DNA of 64,000 nucleotides, taken from contig CAUYUJ010015748.1 of assembly GCA_963575745.1 (NCBI GenBank), positions 221,001 to 285,000 on the forward strand. Reading direction: 5' to 3'. The position numbers and the translations under genes were made by a program. Position 1 is the stretch's first letter; the number at the start of each line of letters is the position of its first letter. The stretch comes from Prorocentrum cordatum. Taxonomy: Eukaryota > Sar > Dinophyceae > Prorocentrales > Prorocentraceae. The notes under the pieces are model-generated. The model searched no databases and was not told where the DNA came from. It saw only the letters and a program-made list of their open reading frames with translations. Of this stretch, positions 41,700-50,238 are shown in pieces.

Positions 41700-42055
41700 A
41701 AGTAGCGAGTGTGCCGCGGATGGGTCGCAAATGGGTCGCAGCTGGGTTGCTGTTGGGTCGCAGATGGGTCGCGGGTGGGTCGCAGGTGGGTCGCGGGGTA
41801 GGTCGCGGGTGGGTCACGGGTGGGTCGCGGGTGGGTCGCAAGTGGGTCGCGGGTGGGTCGCGGGGTGGGTCGCGGGTGGGTCGCGGGGTGGGTCGTGGGG
41901 TGGGTCGTGGGTGGGTCGCGGGTGGGTCGCGGGTGGGTCGCGGGGTGGGTCGCGGATGGGTCGCGGGGTGGGTCGCAAGGTGTGTCGCGGGGTGGGTCGC
42001 GGGTTGGGTCGCGGTGTGGGTCGCGGGGTGGGTCGCGGGGTGGGTCGCAGGTGGG
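41700..42055 (+). repeat. GGGTCGCGGGTG minisatellite
   Basis: About 30 units of 11-13 bp, the complement of the array at 35590-35908. Confidence 0.95.
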
Positions 42056-42084
42056 GCGACGGCAACAAACAACACCACCGCCCA

Positions 42085-42087
42085 CAA

Positions 42088-42131
<44 letters not shown>

Positions 42132-42245
42132 ACCACATCAACAACAACAAGAACAACAACAACAACACCACCACCAACAACAACAACAACAAAGAAACAA
42201 CAACAACCACAACGACAACAGCCGCAACAACAGCAACAACGCATC
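42085..42245 (+). repeat. (CAA)n microsatellite
   Basis: CAA/ACC triplets giving Asn, Gln or Thr runs. Confidence 0.95.
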
Positions 42246-42406
42246 AACACAACAAGTATGATCCTCACCACGGATCGCCAGCTTGACAAGCTGATGATGG
42301 CAGGAGAGCCCCCCCCCACCCCGAATTGTCGAGCTCCCCCTATATCATACTGGTCTGAGCAAAAGGGGCAAACCCCAAAACAAATGACAACACCCTGGCC
42401 CTTGTT

Positions 42407-42425
42407 TCCGTAGCCATTTAGCTCA
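42407..42425 (+). other. degenerate spliced-leader relict before the transposase ATG
   Basis: TCCGTAGCCATTTAGCTCA: the first 13 bases are identical to the SL, then one deletion and one substitution in the remainder. The transposase ATG follows one base later at 42427. Confidence 0.7.
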
Positions 42426-42426
42426 T

Positions 42427-44487
42427 ATGGTAGCGTTTCGCAAGCGGAGGCGCAGCAGGTTTACAGCGAGTGTTGTTCGCTCGCGAGCTTGGGAGCTTCG
42501 CGAGTGGGAGCGCGGCCAGACAGAGGGCAGCCAGCACGGAGCTCTTGCGTTGGAGGAGCATCTGCTTTCACAATACGCAAGTGGGGCGCTGGATGCGAAA
42601 GCTTTCTGTTTGACGTGCCATTTTGCAACGCAAGCAGGTGTGACAGGAGGGGACATTTCGCAATACGCCCACCCGCCAACCGCTCAGACAGGAAAGTTTG
42701 CTCAGCACCTTCGGTCGGTTCTCCCTGAATCTGAAGCAGCACCTGAGTACCACCATCTGTCAGTGCCAGTTTATCGGCGCGGTCGGAGGGAAATTAAACA
42801 AATTGTGGTTTCGCCACCGCACGAGGTGTTGAATGCCGAAGTGGTGAAGATCGACGAGACACCAGCGGGGATACCGTTTCCACCGCCAGAAGAATGGTCG
42901 GGAGTATATCGGAACCACCCGTTCCGTGTCATCGATGGCGATGGTCGGCGAACGTTTCCGATCGCATTGTACCTCGATGGCGTGAAGTACACTCGTGCGA
43001 TCGGCCCTGGGAGAAGTGATACGGTGCTTGGGATAACAGTATTCAACCTACGGACGCTTAAGAGACACCTTGTGGCCGTTGTCTCCAAGCAGCAGGTGTG
43101 CCATTGCGGGTGCAGGGGCTGGTGTACATATCGGCCCATTTTCGCATACATTCACTGGTCATTGGCTGCCGCAGTTGTCGGTCTACGCCCGATGCTCCGC
43201 TGGGATAAGGCGCCATGGCCGAACGAGTGTAAGAGCAAAGAGTTGTTTGACGCTTGCCCACGCATGACAGCTAGATTTTTGCTATGCCAGATCAAAGGCG
43301 ATTGGGCTGAGTTCACGCAGACCCTGGGGATGCCAACGTGGTCGTCTCACCATCACCCTTGCATCTGGTGTGCAGCAACCAAAGACAGCCTCTGCGAATA
43401 CGACGGTGTATGTTTGTATGATAGTGCGTGGGGCGAGCCTCAGATCAGTTATGATGGCGCGTGTGAGCGCTGCGAGATAACGATCAACGTGACAGATGAT
43501 CGCGTGCGGGGTCTTCTGCTGGACATTGGTGGTTTGCAGTTCGACAGGAATCGTTCGGTGCAAGGTCGGTATTTGGCGTGCGATGTGCCAGCGCTGGGAC
43601 TGAAACGATTTGACAGGTTGGAACCGTCTGACGACGTTCCAGACACGGGTGCGTTCGAGGAGATTCCAACCCCATTTGTATGTATTTTCTGGAGAAAAAA
43701 CAAAGACAACAGGGGGCGTCTTGGGGATAGAACGCATCATCGAAATCCATTGTTTTCGCGTGACATTGGAACTAGTCCAGAAGTAACGTTGCACATCGAC
43801 ACCTTGCACACTGTATACTTAGGGGTGTGCTCACGATTTGTTCATGCAACGTTGTGGGGCGCTATCAACGCCAACATCTGGGGCCTGGGTTGCGGTAGCG
43901 ATGGGTTAAAGGAAGAAGCGTTGAAGTTAATGTTCAATAATTACAAAACATGGTGCAGCCAACATGGCGAGATCCCATTGAACGCTCAATGGAGCACCCT
44001 TACTGTTGGAATGATTGGGGGGCCCGATTCAATCTTATTGAAGACGAAGGCTGCTGAAACTGGCGTGCTGCTGAAATGGGCGGTTCGGTTTTGCGAAACA
44101 GAAAAGCACAAGTTCGACACGGGCCCGATTTTGTGGACAGCAGGTAGAGCGCTTTTGGAATATATGAACATTTTACGGGCATCACCCCAAACCGTCTCAC
44201 ACAATGTATGCCAGCGTTTGCTTGACCTGTGCGTGCGTCATCTCACACTCATGCAGGACGCTGGTGTTGGCGACATACCAAAATGTCATTTGTTTGTGCA
44301 CATGACACTCCGCATACCATTGTGCGGCAATCCAAAATATTATTCTACATTCCATGACGAATCGTTGAATCTGATTCTGGCAGGCGTGGCAGCCTCGTCT
44401 CACCGATCGACCTGGGAAAGGTCGATATTCGATAGAATTCGATTGCTTCCGCTTGTTTGCAAGGGGCACCCGTTTGCAGCAGTGTGA
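42427..44487 (+). CDS. putative DDE-type transposase, 686 aa, intact
   Basis: Single open frame. The N-terminal ~110 residues are basic (FRKRRRSRF) with CLTCHF. A core starts at PIALYLDGVKYTR (Asp near 183) and continues GRSDTVLGITVFNLRT, KQQVCHCGCRGWCTYRPIFAYIHWSL (a CxCxC motif near 223-231) and WSSHHHPCIWCA. HIDTLHTVYLGVCSRF (Asp near 457) has the D-x-x-H-x-x-x-LG pattern that closes the core in several eukaryotic DDE superfamilies with long insertions. A later acidic candidate is in TFHDESLNL. My assignment is from these motifs plus its position in an element with terminal inverted repeats; the exact superfamily is not identified. The intact frame suggests recent activity. The downstream stretch 44488-46940 shows no recognised gene. 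Confidence 0.6.
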   Translation: MVAFRKRRRSRFTASVVRSRAWELREWERGQTEGSQHGALALEEHLLSQYASGALDAKAFCLTCHFATQAGVTGGDISQYAHPPTAQTGKFAQHLRSVLPESEAAPEYHHLSVPVYRRGRREIKQIVVSPPHEVLNAEVVKIDETPAGIPFPPPEEWSGVYRNHPFRVIDGDGRRTFPIALYLDGVKYTRAIGPGRSDTVLGITVFNLRTLKRHLVAVVSKQQVCHCGCRGWCTYRPIFAYIHWSLAAAVVGLRPMLRWDKAPWPNECKSKELFDACPRMTARFLLCQIKGDWAEFTQTLGMPTWSSHHHPCIWCAATKDSLCEYDGVCLYDSAWGEPQISYDGACERCEITINVTDDRVRGLLLDIGGLQFDRNRSVQGRYLACDVPALGLKRFDRLEPSDDVPDTGAFEEIPTPFVCIFWRKNKDNRGRLGDRTHHRNPLFSRDIGTSPEVTLHIDTLHTVYLGVCSRFVHATLWGAINANIWGLGCGSDGLKEEALKLMFNNYKTWCSQHGEIPLNAQWSTLTVGMIGGPDSILLKTKAAETGVLLKWAVRFCETEKHKFDTGPILWTAGRALLEYMNILRASPQTVSHNVCQRLLDLCVRHLTLMQDAGVGDIPKCHLFVHMTLRIPLCGNPKYYSTFHDESLNLILAGVAASSHRSTWERSIFDRIRLLPLVCKGHPFAAV

Positions 44488-45243
44488 ATGTGGATTGCGC
44501 TTCGCGCATGAGTGGACGTGTTAGCGAACACGCGTGCCGAGACAGCGGGCTTGTATTCCAAATGTATGTAGTAATGAGACATGGGTACCATGACACGCCG
44601 TACTGTCGTAACTCCTATTGTGCGTGGTGGCTGGTGCACTAGGTGTGCAAACATGCATGCGGGCTTGTGTACACAAAACACATGTGATAATATACGATAT
44701 GTGTGTACACGACATCCGACCAACACTGCATTGCATTGCATATGCATGTGTCTGGACATGTGCCTGTATCCCGCCCTGAAACCATGGCACCCGACTATAC
44801 GACCACATCTACACACACGTCCCAACACCATGAATCCGTAGGCCGTCTCTCATCAACCTTCCCCTGCGTCTCCTCATCCTCCCCGTCATCAACCTCATCC
44901 TTCCCACCCTCTTCCACTGGAGCGGCGCTAGGCCGCATTAGTTTCACACGTGCCCTTTGTTGAAGCGGCGTTTGGCCGCACATGCACCAGTTGAGCAAAC
45001 TGGCTCGACGCTGGTTGGTGCGACGCGGACTGTTGCGACTTGCGGCAAGTTGACCCAAGGCTCTCTTCGCCGCACGCCACTCCCCAACCCTTCTATGTCC
45101 CCCACGCCGACCGCGTCATTCCGCACCCTGCTCCCCCATGGGTCCCGTCTCTGTGGCCGTGCGGGGTCGAGGGGTTACGGCAACGTGGGCCAATCGAGGC
45201 CGCCGTTCGAGCCCCGTCCAGAGACGACGCTCAGGTTATTCTG

Positions 45244-45300
45244 CCACGTGGCCCATGGCCCTGTCAGGTGCTGCATGTGGCAGGGCCATGGGCCACGTGG
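45244..45300. repeat. perfect 20-bp inverted repeat with 17-nt loop
   Basis: CCACGTGGCCCATGGCCCTG at 45244-45263 and its exact reverse complement at 45281-45300. Each arm is also internally palindromic (CCACGTGG, CCATGG). Confidence 0.95.
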
Positions 45301-45415
45301 TGACGAGTTCCAATGTCGGCCGATGTACGAGCTGGGCCCAAGTAGGAGAGGCACCTATGAGAGACGGAGGGGGCAAGCTGATGCATATGAATATGAAAAT
45401 GGGGAACTAGAGCTC

Positions 45416-45419
<4 letters not shown>

Positions 45420-45447
<28 letters not shown>
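45420..45447. repeat. (TA)n microsatellite
   Basis: AT dinucleotides; CAA-type repeats follow at 45505-45565. Confidence 0.95.
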
Positions 45448-45450
<3 letters not shown>

Positions 45451-46589
45451 CGAGATACGCATACAGGCATGCACAACCACAGAGAGAGAGAGAACGATAT
45501 ATACCAACAACACCAGCAACAACAACAACAACAACACCAACAACACAACCAAACAAACAACATCCACACATAAATCTAGCTACTCGAGCATCCGTGGCCT
45601 GGCCCGTTTGCGATGCCCCTCGGGTCAGAACCAAGAATACGAGTACCACATTGACCATTCCATTGAGGCAGGGGTTTCATATGTAATGGTGGACGGGATT
45701 ACGTTATTCCACAGGGAGGTGTACGAAAATATGCAGCGATCGCCACTGGCCGAGGATATGGGGGGTGAATGTGAGGATGAAGGGAGGATGTGGGAATGGG
45801 GTGAAGATGACGGGGGAGGGGGGAGGGAATGCATTGGAAGTGGCGCTGTAGACCAAGGTGGAGGTGGGGACGGGGAGGGAGGGAGGGTTAGGAGGGGGGG
45901 GCACGCACACTCATGAAAACACATCTCCCAAGACGGCCTGGTTGCAACACTGGCCGTTCACCTAGGGCCAGGCGGCGATAGATGTACGCATCGGTCTTGC
46001 GCGCACGAGGCGGTAGGGCGATGGGCGAGGGTTCCGAGGGGGGGGGGGGGCGTGATTCTCGGGCACGCTCGAAACTCAGGCCCTGCATTCTGAGAGTGCA
46101 GGCGCGAGCGTGTCCGACCCATCCGCCCCCTCGGGAGGCCGACCCCATGGCTCTGCCAAACGAAGACCAGGCACGGTGGAGGCGCCTGCAGCTGGAGAAA
46201 AAAAGCCACCGAGCGATCGAACGACATGAAGATACACGTATCTCAAAAGGGTCGAGAGTACAGAGGGGGAAACGGATGGCAATGGAAGGAAATTAACAAA
46301 TAGACAGAGAGTGAGAGAGAGTGTGTGCGATAACGAGAGATACACAACGCGAGAAAGACGGATAATATGGAAGTACACTAATCGCGATGGTATGCCATGC
46401 TATGCCCTGCTGTGCTCGACTCCACCCGCGCCCACTGCTACGCAATTTCTGATCCGCCCCCCAAAAAACAATCCGCAACGCTATGCCACGAAATGTTAAG
46501 ATGCAGCGCTGTACGCCGTTATGGTATGAGGTTCCGCGCTCATACACCACGGGACTCATTCCACGCACGACGTTGACCATCATATAAAG

Positions 46590-46632
46590 ATAAATGTATA
46601 TATTTATGTGTATATATGCAAACATATATATA

Positions 46633-46667
<35 letters not shown>

Positions 46668-46668
46668 C
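46590..46668. repeat. (TA)n-rich tract
   Basis: TATATG/TATA repeats of about 80 bp. Confidence 0.9.
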
Positions 46669-46944
46669 ATGCGAAGGCAAGCAAGTTGTGCGACGTATCC
46701 GCGTGATACTGACCCAAAATAAAAACGTGCTTCACTATCTTGCAACATTCGCCACCCGCCAGATGCGCTGCACAATGTCGCAACATTCACGGCTAAGCAC
46801 GCTGCGCAACATCGCGGCGTCGCGCGCGCCGCCTCACCATACTGCCACGCATCGGCTGTGGCACAACGCCAGAACAGCATAACACAACAATAACATTACA
46901 AACCAACCAACGGGAGATCACGGCGCGCTCGAGGGAACAACGCG

Positions 46945-47075
46945 GGAAATGTGCGGGAAATCCACGGGATGTTACAGGAAGTTTGCGGGAAGTTTGCGGG
47001 ATGTTTGCGGGAAGGTTCGGGAACTTCGCGGGAAGTGTTCGGGACGTTTGCGGGAAGTTTCGGGAACTTTGCGGG
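46945..47075 (+). repeat. GGGAAGTTTGC array 4
   Basis: About twelve degenerate units (GGGAAGTTTGC, GGGATGTTTGC, GGGAACTTCGC), near the right end, in the same orientation as array 1 at the left end. The region 47080-47545 holds no gene I can support. Confidence 0.85.
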
Positions 47076-47549
47076 CGCTCGCAGGCGCGCCGCACATGCT
47101 AGCGCGCCGCCGTTCCGCCCGATCAGAGCCCGTCGCCGCGCGGGGGAATGTCGCCCTACAGTGCGAACCGCCTCCCTCGGCATATTCCTCGTCGCTCCTC
47201 CCCCTCCCTCCGATTTCTCGCGTCGCGCCGATCGGCCCTGGCCCGTTAAACAGCAGGAGCTGCCGCGCGAGAGTTACCAGTGAACGGCCAAATCTGCGGC
47301 GCCTCCGCCGACCCTCTCTCGTCGCCCACCGCCCCACGCATGCGCGTCGCGCGTCGGGCGCGCATTGCGCGGCCACGCGTCGAAACAAGAGACTGCGCGC
47401 AGGCGGTGTCGTTCCGCGCGCAATGGCGCGATCGCGCTGCCGAAGTGGCCGCGGGCGTCGCGCGCCCACGCCATCTTTTCCTAGATGTGCGCACTTTTGA
47501 TAGTCCACCCTGCGCAGTCACGCAAAACGCCGACAACCCGCACGCGTAA

Positions 47550-47635
47550 AAAGTTACCTTTTTACCTTTTTGCCTTTTTGTAGTTCTCTTTTTATGGCGC
47601 AGTTCCCTTTTTTCCTAAAAAGTTCGCTTTTCACC
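47550..47635 (+). repeat. right subterminal T-rich repeats
   Basis: AGTTACCTTTTTACCTTTTTG and AGTTCGCTTTTCACC, in the same orientation as at 33590-33640. Confidence 0.75.
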
Positions 47636-47671
47636 CTAGTTCCCCAAAAAGTATGCTAAGTGACCTGTGGG
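47636..47671 (-). repeat. right terminal inverted repeat, 36 bp
   Basis: Reverse complement of 33553-33588, with two mismatches. Confidence 0.9.
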
Positions 47672-50238
47672 CTTAGAGCCCTCTTGTCACCGAGCAAGTG
47701 CACGTGCCGGTAGGGTTCGCCGCCGATGGACGGGCAGCGGCACTCCCCAGCAAGGATGCCGGCCAAGACCTGTGAGTTCGTCAGCCAGCCCGTCTCCTTG
47801 CGCACGAATGCCTCGCGCCCATCGGGCCCCCGAGAGTGGAGGCCCCAGCGGCACATCGGGCCGCGCACCAAGTACACGCCCGGCAACTCCTTGACCCTCT
47901 GGACGCACGGCCGCGACCAGGAGGATGCGCCCCAGGGGTGCTCGTGCAGGAAAAGTGCTCCTCGCTGATGCCTGCTCTCGCACACCTTCATGGAGAACTC
48001 CAGGTGTGTCTCGCCCTCGAGGACCTCGGAAGCCACGATGCCCTCGTCCCGCTTGAAGTTGCTGAGCTGCCTGAGCTTGGAGAAGACCGTGCACGGCGGG
48101 GAGGTCACCGTGAGGAGAGGGTCGTCCTCCAGCAGCTTCTTCATGGCTGCTCGGCGGTGGTCCTCGCGAAGCAAGTCCCAGCCGGTGTAGAGGTCCGCCG
48201 CGAGGCCTGCTGTCAGGCCCACGCCGAGCGCCTTACCCTTGAAGCGCTCGGGCGAGTAGACCTCTGCGAGGTCGACCCCGTTGATCTCGGTCAACAGCGC
48301 GGACACCTCCTTCAGCTCCTTGATCGACATGGCGTTGTCGCCGATCAGGTCCGTGGCGCTCACCAGCGCCAGGATCTCCCAGTAGACCTTGCCCTTGACC
48401 TCGTCAAAGGCGCCGACGTCCATGGAGCTGCCAGCCCGCGCAGCTGGCCCTGCCAAGTCCTCCATGTCGCCTCCTCCTCTAGCCCCCTCTGGGCTAGGCG
48501 CGGGCTGCACCAGCCCGGCGGACACTGCCGCGCTCGCCGGTCCAGCCGACGAGCTCGAGCCTCCATCCACGATCATCTGCCCGTGGAGGTCCGGCTCGCT
48601 CCCGGCTCTCTTGGGCCCCCTTGGCCCGTCTCGCAACTGCGGCGGGCGGCGCTCCTCGGCGGATACGCTCGCAGCACGCTTCCTCGATGCTGCCGGTGGC
48701 GTCGCCGGGGCGCTCGCACGTGGACCTGCCCTGGCCACGTCCGCGCCGGGTCCTGCCGCGGCGCCTCCCCCGCCGCTGGCCGCGGCGGCTCCTCCGCCGC
48801 TGGCTGCGGCCGCTCCAGGCTGGGGCGCCGGCTGCGCCGCGCTCTCCTCCGCCTGAGCCTCGCGAGCACTCGCCCTCAAGTGGTGCTCCGCCAGTCTCCG
48901 CTGGCCTGCCGAGTCCTTCATCAGCTCGGCCTCGATGCGATCGCGGCACTCTTGAGAGTGCGCGACCCGCGCCGACCCCCTTGCCATGAGGTCTGCGCAG
49001 CCTGGACACCCCGGAGTGGCTCCGAAGCGTTCGATGTCCTTCTTGAGTACGTAGCGCCTCCTGACCACGGTGTCGTGGTCCTCCTGCGTGTCTCTGGTCA
49101 CGGTGATCGGGCCCACGGGCTGCGCGAGCAACACCGCGGGGGAAACCTCCCACGGCAGTCCAGCAAGCCTGCCCCATGACCCTGGCGCCTCCGGTGACCA
49201 TGCCTGGGCTCGATGTAGGCGCTTGAAGCCCTGGGCCCGCACCACACCCGACTGCGTCATGACGAGCAGCGCGCCTGTCCGCGAGTGGTAGCCCACGAAG
49301 TGCCCCACGAGCATCTTGGGGGCCAGCGTACTCCTCTCGTCTCCGACTCCGAGAGGTCGATAGTGCACCCTCTCGCCGAACTCCGCCGCGAACTTCCTCC
49401 AGGGGCGGCCACGCCTCCGCTGCTCGGCCGACATGCCGTCAACGCCGAGCCTGAACTTGGAGATGGAGTCCGCGGCAAACTGGGGCAGCCACCTGACGAT
49501 GGGATGCCCGGGCGAGATCTCGAAGCCGAAAGACTTCTGCATGGAGAAGAAGTTCGCTCGGATGACCTTCTTCACCTCCTTCACGCTGGCTTCGACCTCG
49601 CCGTTGCTCTTGTGCTCGCCCTTGGGCGACTCCTGCGGGATGCACTCGACATGCTGGCCCACACCAACCATCACTGCATTCTTGATCGCACAGATGCTCG
49701 CCTCGCCGTCGGACTTGAGCACGACGCGGCGGTGCCCGAGGTGCTTCAAGAAGCCCACGAGCCACTTGACCACGAAGTCGGACGCGGTCTTGTCCTTGAC
49801 GGCGGTCGCCCCCTTCATGCCGTACTTGCGGTCCGTCACCACTAAGATGGGGATGGAGCCGTCGTCCTCCACGTCCTGGACCTTCTCCCCGATGAAGGCG
49901 AAGTCCATGCTGACGACCGGGTCGGCGTCATCACGATCCTCAGGTCGCCGGGCGTGCTGGGCGCCCAGGCCGGCTGCCCGCGCGCACTCCTCGCACCACG
50001 AGCGGTAGACCGCGTGTCCGGATGCCAAGTGCTGCTCCCGCTCGGCCTGCGTCGGCGCCCTGCCACGGCGCGCGACGCGAGCGGGTGCCACTTCCGGCGC
50101 CTGCTGCTCCTCCTCCTGGCCCACGTCTAAGTCCGTGAACGGCGCTGGGCCCGGGCTCCCAGCAACAGCGCCGCCTCCTCCCGGCCTTGCGGCCAGGCCT
50201 GCCGGTGAGGGACTGGCGACCCGCCGTCGACCGGGCAC
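47656..50238 (-). CDS. pol: copia pol, integrase part, truncated by the insertion
   Basis: 860 codons of open frame, ending in a stop created inside the insert terminal repeat. A zinc-binding region HLASGH...WCEEC (His 70 and 75, Cys 82 and 85) is unusually compact. The integrase core has Asp 112 (SMDFAFIG), Asp 177 (LKSDGEAS) and Glu 214 (SNGEVEAS). After the core comes a C-terminal extension with several Ala/Gly-rich linkers (AAASGGGAAAASGGGGAAAG), then LLEDDPLLTVTSPPCTVFSKL, a conserved-looking block between IN and RT. It is in the -1 frame relative to gag-protease and overlaps it by 112 nt, so expression probably needs a -1 frameshift near 50238. Confidence 0.9.
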   Translation of the reverse strand: MPGRRRVASPSPAGLAARPGGGGAVAGSPGPAPFTDLDVGQEEEQQAPEVAPARVARRGRAPTQAEREQHLASGHAVYRSWCEECARAAGLGAQHARRPEDRDDADPVVSMDFAFIGEKVQDVEDDGSIPILVVTDRKYGMKGATAVKDKTASDFVVKWLVGFLKHLGHRRVVLKSDGEASICAIKNAVMVGVGQHVECIPQESPKGEHKSNGEVEASVKEVKKVIRANFFSMQKSFGFEISPGHPIVRWLPQFAADSISKFRLGVDGMSAEQRRRGRPWRKFAAEFGERVHYRPLGVGDERSTLAPKMLVGHFVGYHSRTGALLVMTQSGVVRAQGFKRLHRAQAWSPEAPGSWGRLAGLPWEVSPAVLLAQPVGPITVTRDTQEDHDTVVRRRYVLKKDIERFGATPGCPGCADLMARGSARVAHSQECRDRIEAELMKDSAGQRRLAEHHLRASAREAQAEESAAQPAPQPGAAAASGGGAAAASGGGGAAAGPGADVARAGPRASAPATPPAASRKRAASVSAEERRPPQLRDGPRGPKRAGSEPDLHGQMIVDGGSSSSAGPASAAVSAGLVQPAPSPEGARGGGDMEDLAGPAARAGSSMDVGAFDEVKGKVYWEILALVSATDLIGDNAMSIKELKEVSALLTEINGVDLAEVYSPERFKGKALGVGLTAGLAADLYTGWDLLREDHRRAAMKKLLEDDPLLTVTSPPCTVFSKLRQLSNFKRDEGIVASEVLEGETHLEFSMKVCESRHQRGALFLHEHPWGASSWSRPCVQRVKELPGVYLVRGPMCRWGLHSRGPDGREAFVRKETGWLTNSQVLAGILAGECRCPSIGGEPYRHVHLLGDKRALSPQVT
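47678..47682. repeat. 5-bp direct repeat flanking the insert, right
   Basis: GCCCT, as at 33548-33552. Confidence 0.7.

Larger units (their letters stand above)
41550..42285 (-). repeat. right inner long inverted repeat
   Basis: Reverse complement matches 35518-36036 block by block: the tail motif (41591-41690), the minisatellite (41700-42055), GATCCGTGGTG (42265-42275). It contains an extra (CAA)n stretch at 42085-42245. Confidence 0.75.
33553..47677 (+). mobile_element. 14.1-kb DNA transposon with 36-bp TIRs, putative transposase and cargo genes
   Basis: Inserted in the copia pol gene. The TIRs 33553-33588 and 47636-47671 match at 34 of 36 positions and begin CCCACAGGTCACTTAGCA. The right end has six further bases (47672-47677) before the 5-bp direct repeat. 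Inside, all genes are on the plus strand: a small two-exon gene, a nuclear-type acidic/basic gene, two further genes or one split gene, and a 686-aa putative transposase. Four arrays of GGGAAGTTTGC repeats are confined to it. Terminal sequence, 5-bp duplication and size fit no superfamily I can name. Confidence 0.8.

Noticed and set aside
47836-49179. 447-residue plus-strand open frame opposite copia integrase
   Set aside because: Shadow of a GC-rich coding region; the minus-strand frame holds the integrase motifs.
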